Positions 1 through 5,462 of a stretch of 5,462 nucleotides of DNA are shown piece after piece. Under the pieces are notes generated by a model, which was not told the origin of the DNA, searched no databases, and worked only from the letters and a program-made list of their open reading frames with translations. The stretch's first letter is position 1. Each line of letters begins with the position of its first letter. The stretch comes from an uncultured Prevotella sp. (GTDB lineage Bacteria > Bacteroidota > Bacteroidia > Bacteroidales > Bacteroidaceae): NCBI GenBank assembly GCA_934230965.1, contig CAKQFW010000137.1, forward strand, positions 1-5,462, given 5' to 3'. The position numbers and the translations under genes were made by a program.

Positions 1-57
1 TATATTTTGCCTTATATGGTTGGTTAAACGAGAGTTAGCTGTTTCCGCACACACTGC
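1..57. other. Non-coding flank downstream of uvrA
   Basis: This short stretch lies beyond the uvrA stop codon and reaches the left edge. No convincing reading frame enters it. On the minus strand, where a uvrA terminator would lie, I see no stable GC-rich stem followed by a T-run, so the end of the uvrA transcript is not defined here. The terminator may be outside the window, or termination may be factor-dependent. Confidence 0.5.
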
Positions 58-2883
58 TTATGAAAGTCCCAATTCTTTTTTAAGAAACTTGGGGGTATAG
101 CCTTTTGTGCTCTTTGCTACCATTTCGGGCGTGCCTTCAGTCAATATATAGCCACCATTTCGTCCGCCTTCAGGGCCCATGTCGATGATATGGTCGGCCA
201 ATTTTATAACATCAAGGTTGTGCTCAATGATGATAACCGTGTTTCCACGATCAACAATTTGTTGCACTACGTCCATCAGTATGCGTATATCCTCGAAGTG
301 TAATCCTGTGGTGGGCTCATCAAGAATGAATAGAGTCTTGCCTGTATCTCGTTTACTTAATTCGGTGGCTAACTTTACACGTTGGCTTTCACCACCGCTA
401 AGCGTCGTTGAGGGCTGACCTAATTTAATATAACCCAATCCTACGTTTTGTAGCGTTTTTATCTTTTGCAGAATAGAGGGCACATTGGCAAAGAAGTCTA
501 CCGCCTGGTTGATGGTCATGTCAAGCACATCGGCTATGCTTTTGCCTTTATACCTTACCTCAAGTGTTTCGCGATTGTATCGTTTGCCATGACACACCTC
601 GCAAGGTACCATGACGTCTGGCAAAAAGTTCATCTCAATTGTTTTGTAACCATTTCCGCCACATGTCTCGCATCTACCTCCTCGTACGTTAAACGAGAAG
701 CGTCCTGGTTTGTAGCCGCGTATCTTGGCTTCGGGCAATGAAACGAACAAAGAACGTATGTCTGAAAACACGCCAGTATAGGTGGCTGGGTTTGAGCGTG
801 GTGTGCGACCCAATGGCGATTGATCGACATTCACTACCTTATCAATGTTCTCTAATCCTTCAATGCTGTCGTAGGGTAGGGGCTTCTTCAACGCACGGTA
901 GAAATGATGGCTGAGGATGGGCTGTAGCGTCTCGTTGATGAGCGTTGATTTGCCTGAACCACTTACGCCTGTTACCACAATAAGTTTACCTAATGGAAAG
1001 GTTGCGTCTATATTCTTTAAGTTGTTACCACGTGCCCCTCTGATGACAATGCTTTTGCCATTGCCTTTACGTCGTTGTTCAGGAATATGTATATTGCGCT
1101 CTCCATTGAGGTATTCGGCAGTAATGGTATGTTGTTTTAGCATTTCGGCTGGTGTACCTTGAAACACCACCTCGCCACCTTTTCGTCCTGCCATGGGGCC
1201 AATATCAACGATGTAGTCGGCAGCAAGCATCATGTCTTTGTCGTGTTCAACAACGATAACGGTGTTGCCTATGTCTCTTAGTTCTTTTAAACTATTTATG
1301 AGGCGGTCGTTGTCACGTTGATGTAGGCCAATACTTGGCTCGTCTAAGATATAAAGAACGTTTACCAGCTGTGAACCAATTTGTGTAGCAAGACGTATAC
1401 GTTGGCTCTCGCCGCCAGACAGTGTTGCCGATTGTCGATTGATCGAAAGATAGTCAAGTCCCACTTGTAGCAAGAAACCAATGCGTGTACGTATCTCTTT
1501 TATAATCTCGGTGGCTATCATTCTTTCTTTGGCATCAAGATGTTGTTCGGCGTCTTTCAGCCATGTTTGCAGTTGCTGCATATCCATGTTAGCCAACTCA
1601 GAGATATTCTTTCCATCGAGACGATATGACAACGACTCCTTCTTTAAACGTTGGCCGTGACATTCAGGACATTCGCAAACGGCTAAAAACTGGTCGGCCC
1701 ATTTCTGTCCACTGGCCGACTCGTCGTTCTCCATTACGCTTTTCAGATATTTTATTACGCCGTCGAAGTTTACGAAATAATCGCTTGAGGTGTGTATTTG
1801 TTCTTTCGCTATCTTTACGGTTTCGAGAGAACCATACAGTATTTCGTTCATAGCCTCTTCCGGAATTTCGGCCACGGGTGTCTTTAGCGTACACTCATAT
1901 TTCTGCAAGATGGCTTCAATCTGCCAAAATATCATTTGGTTCTTGTATTTTCCAAGGGGTAAGATGGCGCCATTATAGATTGAGACAGATGTGTCGGGGA
2001 TGACTTTTTCAATGGCAATCTCGTTGATAACGCCCAAGCCTTTGCATCGAGGGCAAGCACCCTCTGGCGAATTGAATGAAAAGATATTAGGAGCAGGGTC
2101 GCTGTAGGAGATGCCTGTGGTAGGACACATCAAACGGCGCGAATAGTATTTGGCCGTGTCGGTGTCTTTATCCAAAATCATAACCAGGCCATCGCCTTGT
2201 TTCATTGCGTTGTGAACACTGTTCTTCAGTCGAGTCTCGTCTTTCTCTTGCACGGCCAGTTTGTCAACCACCACTTCTATGTTATGGTTCTTGTATCGGT
2301 CGGTTTTCATGCCGTGTACAATTTCTTTTATCTCGCCATCAACGCGTACATATATATATCCTTTTTTACGAAGTCCTTCAAATAGTTCGCGGTAGTGGCC
2401 TTTTCGTTGGCGTACCAATGGTGCCAAGATGAAGATGCGGTGTCCAGCATAGGCTTCAAGGATAAGGCTGAGCACTTTTTCTTCGGTATACTTCACCATC
2501 TTTTCGCCAGTGGCATAACTGTATGCTGTGGCAGCGCGTGCATACAGCAAACGCAAAAAGTCGTATATCTCGGTTGTGGTGCCCACGGTAGAGCGTGGGT
2601 TCTTATTCGTGGTTTTCTGTTCTATACTAATGACCGGACTTAAGCCCGTAATCTTGTCAACATCAGGGCGCTCCATACCGCCAAGAAAATTGCGGGCATA
2701 GGCCGAGAATGTTTCAATGTAACGACGTTGGCCTTCGGCAAAAATGGTGTCGAAGGCCAACGACGATTTGCCTGAACCACTCAGGCCTGTAATCACTGTT
2801 AAACTATTTCGTGGGATGGTGACATCAATATTTTTAAGATTGTGCACACGTGCTCCCCATATATTTATTGTTTCGTTTTCCAT
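58..2883 (-). CDS. uvrA: Excinuclease ABC subunit A (UvrA)
   Basis: UvrA is the ATP-driven DNA damage sensor of nucleotide excision repair. As a dimer it finds helix-distorting lesions and loads UvrB, after which UvrC cuts. The 941-residue product is full length for the family (E. coli about 940). In order it shows Walker [10 protein letters not shown] at 33-41; a UvrB-binding insertion at about 130-245 ([10 protein letters not shown]), which argues for UvrA1 and not the short UvrA2; a first zinc module at about 253-280; CPEC at 405-408; ABC signature LSGGESQ at 488-494; Walker B ILDEPS at 512-517; the second Walker [10 protein letters not shown] at 639-647; a second zinc module with Cys 738, 741, 761 and 764; signature at 828-834; and Walker B at 852-857. 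The first zinc module reads CPTTG, so the cysteine matching E. coli Cys256 is threonine. I chose ATG at 2881-2883, giving [12 protein letters not shown], which matches the family N-terminus. An in-frame TTG at 2890-2892 would add three residues and has no better ribosome site. It lies 31 bases after the CHU_C gene on the same strand, so it is probably co-transcribed. Confidence 0.97.
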   Translation of the reverse strand: MENETINIWGARVHNLKNIDVTIPRNSLTVITGLSGSGKSSLAFDTIFAEGQRRYIETFSAYARNFLGGMERPDVDKITGLSPVISIEQKTTNKNPRSTVGTTTEIYDFLRLLYARAATAYSYATGEKMVKYTEEKVLSLILEAYAGHRIFILAPLVRQRKGHYRELFEGLRKKGYIYVRVDGEIKEIVHGMKTDRYKNHNIEVVVDKLAVQEKDETRLKNSVHNAMKQGDGLVMILDKDTDTAKYYSRRLMCPTTGISYSDPAPNIFSFNSPEGACPRCKGLGVINEIAIEKVIPDTSVSIYNGAILPLGKYKNQMIFWQIEAILQKYECTLKTPVAEIPEEAMNEILYGSLETVKIAKEQIHTSSDYFVNFDGVIKYLKSVMENDESASGQKWADQFLAVCECPECHGQRLKKESLSYRLDGKNISELANMDMQQLQTWLKDAEQHLDAKERMIATEIIKEIRTRIGFLLQVGLDYLSINRQSATLSGGESQRIRLATQIGSQLVNVLYILDEPSIGLHQRDNDRLINSLKELRDIGNTVIVVEHDKDMMLAADYIVDIGPMAGRKGGEVVFQGTPAEMLKQHTITAEYLNGERNIHIPEQRRKGNGKSIVIRGARGNNLKNIDATFPLGKLIVVTGVSGSGKSTLINETLQPILSHHFYRALKKPLPYDSIEGLENIDKVVNVDQSPLGRTPRSNPATYTGVFSDIRSLFVSLPEAKIRGYKPGRFSFNVRGGRCETCGGNGYKTIEMNFLPDVMVPCEVCHGKRYNRETLEVRYKGKSIADVLDMTINQAVDFFANVPSILQKIKTLQNVGLGYIKLGQPSTTLSGGESQRVKLATELSKRDTGKTLFILDEPTTGLHFEDIRILMDVVQQIVDRGNTVIIIEHNLDVIKLADHIIDMGPEGGRNGGYILTEGTPEMVAKSTKGYTPKFLKKELGLS

Positions 2884-2914
2884 TTGTTTCAAAAGTGTGT
2901 GTGTTTAGTGTGGC

Positions 2915-3631
2915 CTATTCTGTTATACCTCCTTCTAAAGTCTCGTCGTAGCCACGCAGCAAGTTTACGTCACGACGGATGTTGAATTTGCGTCCGTCGG
3001 CACCTTTAGCCTTTACAAGGACAAAATAAACACCTTGCTTTACGGGCTTTCCTTTATACGTGCCATCCCATCCTTGTGAAGGGTCGGTCCAGTCGTATAA
3101 CTTTTGTCCCCAACGGTTAAAGATGTAAGCATGAAACTCTATCAAACTTTGATATCCATCTTTGGCCTTATATATATCATTGATGCCGTCGCCATTTGGC
3201 GTGAAAGCGTTGGGCATCACCAGTTTGCTTTCAGAGATTGTTACAGAGATGGGGTCGGCCGAATTCCAATAATCTGCGGTATAAGCCACCGTGTCGGTGC
3301 CTTGCGTGAAGATAGCATACAATTCGATTTTGTGTGTACCCGATTTTGTAAAAGTATATTCTGTGTTTTCTTCATATCGCAACAGATAGGGCGTTGTGTC
3401 GGCATCGGTGGTGAAGCGCCACTCATAATAAGCTGTCCATCCTGCAGTGTGCTCTGCGTTTGCAGATAGCTTTACCAGCAGTGGGGCAGAGCCTGAGAAG
3501 GCGGTGCCTATTTCTTCACCTTCGTCAGAAATAAATGTTGCCGAAGGGTTGATGGTGGGAATATCGTTACCCCACATTTTACATGATGCTGTAAACACAA
3601 CGAGAAGGATGAATAGTCTTATTTTTATCAT
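2915..3631 (-). CDS. Exported CHU_C-domain (gliding motility-associated C-terminal) protein
   Basis: A 238-residue exported protein of unknown precise role. It begins with a basic, hydrophobic signal (residues 1-16). Cys17 in the context FTASC suggests a lipoprotein, though threonine at -3 is a weak lipobox, so ordinary signal peptidase cleavage is possible. Residues about 45-130 look like a PKD-type beta-sandwich (YYEWRF, then TFTKSGTHKIELYAIF). Residues about 139-228 are a CHU_C domain, with PNAFTPNGDGINDIY at 140-154, FNRWG at 171-175 and GWDGTYKGKPVKQGVYFVLV at 187-206. In related Bacteroidota this domain is the type B sorting signal of type IX secretion, which places proteins on or outside the outer membrane; whether that holds here is inference. 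An acidic tail of about ten residues (YDETLEGGITE) follows the domain. The ATG at 3629-3631 has only an A-rich leader, as is usual in the phylum, and a good -7 box lies 31-38 bases upstream. It is the first gene of a probable operon with uvrA. Confidence 0.88.
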   Translation of the reverse strand: MIKIRLFILLVVFTASCKMWGNDIPTINPSATFISDEGEEIGTAFSGSAPLLVKLSANAEHTAGWTAYYEWRFTTDADTTPYLLRYEENTEYTFTKSGTHKIELYAIFTQGTDTVAYTADYWNSADPISVTISESKLVMPNAFTPNGDGINDIYKAKDGYQSLIEFHAYIFNRWGQKLYDWTDPSQGWDGTYKGKPVKQGVYFVLVKAKGADGRKFNIRRDVNLLRGYDETLEGGITE

Positions 3632-3661
3632 TTTTTAATGATTTCTTGGTCATTTACTATG

Positions 3662-3669
3662 CAAAAATA
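3662..3669 (-). promoter_or_regulatory. Bacteroidota -7 promoter element for the CHU_C-uvrA unit
   Basis: On the minus strand this reads TATTTTTG followed by C, a perfect match to the phylum's TAnnTTTG -7 consensus. It ends 30 bases before the ATG of the CHU_C gene, implying a leader of roughly 25 bases. The upstream -33 position is weak: at 19-20 bases there is TGG instead of TTG. The call rests on the -7 box, its position, and its symmetric partner. Confidence 0.6.
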
Positions 3670-3679
3670 CAGATTATTG

Positions 3680-3710
3680 TTGATTTGACCATTCTTTTTT
3701 TGTATTTTTG
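3680..3710 (+). promoter_or_regulatory. Bacteroidota promoter (-33 TTG, -7 TATTTTTG) for the LysM gene
   Basis: The -7 element TATTTTTG at 3703-3710 matches TAnnTTTG exactly. A TTG at 3680-3682 lies 20 bases upstream, the spacing expected for the -33 element of the main sigma factor in this phylum. The ATG of the LysM gene begins 26 bases after the -7 box, giving a leader of about 20 bases that is A-rich (AAAATATTAAAAAACGG) and has no Shine-Dalgarno sequence. Confidence 0.72.
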
Positions 3711-3735
3711 CAACTAAAATATTAAAAAACGGATT

Positions 3736-5100
3736 ATGAATTGTCTTCTAAGAAGTATTTTCATGTTGCTCATTGCTTGTTTTCCGCTTGTAATGTCGGC
3801 ACAAAGCAATACTAACGGCTCTACTACATACACGGTTAAGAAAAAAGATACCGTTTATGGGATAGCCCACCGATATAATATCACTATCGATGAATTGTTA
3901 AAGGCAAATCCTGGGACAGTGGATGCCGATTTTAATTTGAAAAAAGGTACTGTGCTTGTAATACCTCAGCAGCAGCGTACCACTTCTACCACAACAGCGG
4001 TAGCTAAGCAACAAACAACCAAAGTAGTAAAAGAGAAGAAGGAGAATACTGTAACTATAGGTGTAATGTTACCCTTACATCAGATTGATGGTGATGGCAA
4101 ACGTATGCTCGAGTATTATCGTGGCGTTTTGATGGCTTGTGATAGTTTGAAGAGCAGTGGCATTAGCACCACAGTTTATTCATGGAATGTGCCCTCAGAC
4201 AAACAAATAACATCCTTCCTGAATGATACTAACTTGCAGAAATGCGATGTTGTGTTTGGCCCATTATATACATTTCAGGTGGCGCCGTTGGCAGCGTTCT
4301 GTAAAGAGAAAGGTATACGTCTTGTAATACCATTCTCTATTAGTAGTAATGTGGTAGACACAAATCATGATGTTTTTCAAGTTTATCAGCCTGCAGATAA
4401 AATTAATGCTCGTACCATAAATGCTTTTATGGAACGTTTTAAAGGACGCCATGTCGTTTTTATTGATGGTAACGACTCTACCAGCCGAAAGGGTGTCTTT
4501 ACCATGGCCCTTCGTAAGCGTCTTGAAGAAAACAAACAAACGTTTAGCATTACCAATATTAAATCAACTGAAGCATCTTTCTCTAAAGCCTTTTCGAGAA
4601 CACTGCCTAATGTCGTGGTGCTGAATACCAGTCGTTCACCAGAGCTTAACGTAACCTTTGCCAAGCTAAATAATTTGCGAGCCACTGATGCTACGGTGTC
4701 AATCTCGATGTTTGGTTATACCGAATGGCTTATGTATACTAAGGTGTATTTAGAACTGTTCCATAAATATGACACATACATACCCACCACCTTCTTTTAT
4801 AACCCCTTAAATCGTAAGACCTCTCAATTAGAGCAGGCGTATCAGCGTTGGTTCCATAGCGACATGCAAACAGCGTTGCCTCGTTTTGCAATCGTAGGTT
4901 ACGATCATGCACAGTATTTTGTGCGCGGCATAGCCAAGTATGGCTCACGTTTCTCGGGTGCAGCGTGGCAAAACGTGTATACCCCTCTTCAATCGTTGCT
5001 TAAGTTTGAACCAGTGGGCAATAAGGGAGGCTTCCAGAACAATGCCTTTATGCTGGTGCATTACCGGGCTGGAGGAAATATTGATAGCATAAGCTATTGA
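3736..5100 (+). CDS. Exported LysM domain / type I periplasmic-binding-fold protein
   Basis: A 454-residue envelope protein. Residues 1-22 form a Sec signal peptide with a likely cut after VMSA, leaving Gln23 as the mature N-terminus. Residues about 31-77 are one LysM domain (TYTVKKKDTVYGIAHRYNITIDEL through GTVLVIP), which in known families binds the glycan of peptidoglycan. A Thr/Gln/Lys-rich linker follows (78-104). The rest, about 105-450, resembles the type I periplasmic binding fold of branched-chain amino acid receptors: TVTIGVMLPL opens the first strand, KRMLEYYRGVLMA the first helix, and DVVFGPL (171-177), RLVIPFS (195-201), HVVFIDG (239-245) and VVVLNT (293-298) look like successive strands. 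No transporter genes are adjacent, so nutrient uptake is unlikely to be the whole story. A cell-wall-anchored sensor or scaffold, by analogy with the binding-fold lipoprotein LpoA that activates a penicillin-binding protein, is my inference. The gene ends with tandem in-frame stops TGA TAA (5098-5103). The barrel gene follows on the same strand. Confidence 0.88.
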   Translation: MNCLLRSIFMLLIACFPLVMSAQSNTNGSTTYTVKKKDTVYGIAHRYNITIDELLKANPGTVDADFNLKKGTVLVIPQQQRTTSTTTAVAKQQTTKVVKEKKENTVTIGVMLPLHQIDGDGKRMLEYYRGVLMACDSLKSSGISTTVYSWNVPSDKQITSFLNDTNLQKCDVVFGPLYTFQVAPLAAFCKEKGIRLVIPFSISSNVVDTNHDVFQVYQPADKINARTINAFMERFKGRHVVFIDGNDSTSRKGVFTMALRKRLEENKQTFSITNIKSTEASFSKAFSRTLPNVVVLNTSRSPELNVTFAKLNNLRATDATVSISMFGYTEWLMYTKVYLELFHKYDTYIPTTFFYNPLNRKTSQLEQAYQRWFHSDMQTALPRFAIVGYDHAQYFVRGIAKYGSRFSGAAWQNVYTPLQSLLKFEPVGNKGGFQNNAFMLVHYRAGGNIDSISY

Positions 5101-5203
5101 TAACATGAAAATATATAGATCAACGTTTGTGCTTGTATAGATAAAACGTTTGTGCTTGTATAGATAAAACGTTTGTGCTTGTATATAATAGGTATAATAT
5201 AAA
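5101..5203 (+). other. Intergenic spacer between the LysM and barrel genes
   Basis: This AT-rich gap of 103 bases carries a 23-bp tandem repeat and an 11-codon ORF (5105-5140). I see no hairpin plus T-run terminator, and no -33/-7 pair with correct spacing. Each repeat contains AACGTTTG, one mismatch from TAnnTTTG, but the neighbouring TTTG lies only 15 bases upstream. Read-through transcription from the LysM gene is therefore the simplest guess for expression of the barrel gene. Confidence 0.5.
5122..5185 (+). repeat. 23-bp direct tandem repeat, about 2.8 copies
   Basis: The unit AACGTTTGTGCTTGTATAGATAA has exact copies at 5122-5144 and 5145-5167. A third copy from 5168 is identical for its first 18 bases and then diverges at 5186. 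A partial match, TATAGAT at 5114-5120, precedes the array, out of phase by one base. The array ends 18 bases before the ATG of the barrel gene. The exact identity of the copies suggests recent duplication by slippage, so copy number may vary between strains. Confidence 0.95.
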
Positions 5204-5462
5204 ATGATGAAACTTACAATACGATATATTGCTCTTGTTATTCTATTTTCAGTTGCCACTATAGCGTCGGCCCAAATTGGTCAGCATCGTAACGACTTTT
5301 CTATTGGCGTAAACGGTGGCTATACATTGAGCAATGTAGGTTTTACGCCTAAGGTTACGCAGAGCCTTTTAGGTGGAGCAACGGCGGGCTTGTCATGGCG
5401 CTATGTGTGTGAGAAATATTTCAGCACTATTTGCTCTATTTATGGCGAGGTAAACTATATGC
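5204..5462 (+). CDS. Outer-membrane beta-barrel protein, PorT/porin-like family (3' truncated by window)
   Basis: Only the first 86 codons are inside the window. The product starts MMKLTIRYIALVILFSVATI, a Sec signal peptide with a likely cut after ASA (residue 23), leaving Gln24 first. The mature part opens with alternating polar and hydrophobic stretches rich in Gly and aromatic residues (DFSIGVNGGYTLSNVGF at about 31-47, then GATAGLSWRYVCEKYFSTICSIYGEVNYM at about 58-86). These resemble the first strands of PorT-like outer-membrane beta-barrels (OMP_b-brl_2 type) common in Bacteroidota. Two consecutive ATG codons (5204-5206 and 5207-5209) are both possible starts, and there is no Shine-Dalgarno sequence, only AT-rich leader. 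It follows the LysM gene in the same direction and may form a transcription unit with it. The family is a moderate-confidence call because most of the protein is missing, and PorT-family annotation alone does not prove a type IX secretion role. Confidence 0.8.
   Translation, partial: MMKLTIRYIALVILFSVATIASAQIGQHRNDFSIGVNGGYTLSNVGFTPKVTQSLLGGATAGLSWRYVCEKYFSTICSIYGEVNYM

Larger units (their letters stand above)
3660..3712. repeat. Perfect 12-bp inverted repeat in the divergent intergenic region
   Basis: The left arm TGCAAAAATACA (3660-3671) and the right arm TGTATTTTTGCA (3701-3712) are exact reverse complements, separated by 29 bases. Each arm contains a complete outward-facing TATTTTTG box, so the symmetry is best explained as two similar divergent promoters. 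The 29-base spacer is too long for a tight hairpin, and the repeat sits upstream of both genes, so I do not read it as a terminator. A dimeric regulator binding both arms is possible but not shown. Confidence 0.85.

Noticed and set aside
947..2781. A 17-base identical direct repeat, GATTTGCCTGAACCACT, at 947-963 and 2765-2781
   Set aside because: Both copies encode the Walker A core (SGSGKS) of the two ATPase halves of UvrA. The ancient duplication of the domain plus shared codon choice explains the identity.
2895..2904. A (GT)5 run in the gap before uvrA
   Set aside because: Five dinucleotide units are too few to claim a slippage-prone microsatellite, and no second signal supports it.
2926..2936. 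AAGGAGGTATA on the minus strand, resembling a strong Shine-Dalgarno sequence
   Set aside because: It lies inside the end of the CHU_C gene (encoding the LEGG residues), about 45 bases before the uvrA ATG, with no start codon at a suitable distance. Shine-Dalgarno use is also rare in this phylum.
3104..3469. A 121-codon plus-strand frame inside the CHU_C gene
   Set aside because: It lies wholly within a recognisable coding gene on the opposite strand and reads as a cysteine- and isoleucine-rich antisense shadow with no domain.
5122..5185. The repeat array as a CRISPR array or a set of promoters
   Set aside because: The copies are directly adjacent with no unique spacers, so it is not CRISPR. 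The AACGTTTG in each copy misses the first T of the -7 consensus, and the preceding TTTG is only 15 bases away instead of about 19-20.
4945..5259. A 104-codon minus-strand open frame across the LysM gene end, the repeat array and the barrel start
   Set aside because: It overlaps two better-supported genes on the other strand. Its middle is translated from the tandem repeat (a repeated FYLYKHKRF-like segment), and it shows no family resemblance or plausible start signal.

Overview
The window looks like ordinary chromosome from a member of the Bacteroidota, most likely a Prevotella-like Bacteroidales. The reasons are the TAnnTTTG-type -7 promoter elements, A-rich leaders without Shine-Dalgarno sequences, a CHU_C (gliding-motility / type IX secretion) C-terminal domain, a PorT-like outer-membrane barrel start, and Sec signal peptides cleaved just before glutamine. 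The genus is inference.

Layout: two genes on the minus strand (58-3631) diverge from two on the plus strand (3736 to the right edge). The minus-strand unit begins with a small exported protein, a PKD-like region plus a CHU_C domain (2915-3631). About 31 bases after it comes uvrA (58-2883), a complete 941-residue nucleotide excision repair damage sensor. The plus-strand unit begins with an exported LysM protein fused to a type I periplasmic-binding-protein fold (3736-5100). After a 103-base gap follows the start of an outer-membrane beta-barrel protein (5204 onward), which is cut by the window edge.

The 104-base divergent intergenic region (3632-3735) holds a perfect 12-bp inverted repeat. 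Each arm contains a full Bacteroidota -7 box pointing outward, so the two units probably fire from back-to-back promoters. The gap before the barrel gene holds a 23-bp tandem repeat of nearly three copies. It overlaps a tiny leader ORF whose reading frame depends on repeat number.

Three of the four genes encode envelope proteins: a peptidoglycan-binding LysM protein, a barrel, and a putative lipoprotein or secreted CHU_C protein. uvrA is a housekeeping gene that seems to share a transcript with one of them. I found no RNA gene, CRISPR array, insertion sequence or phage gene. No clearly novel system is visible. The best leads are the repeat array, the symmetric divergent promoter, the uncharacterised LysM/binding-protein fusion, and a missing zinc-ligand cysteine in UvrA.
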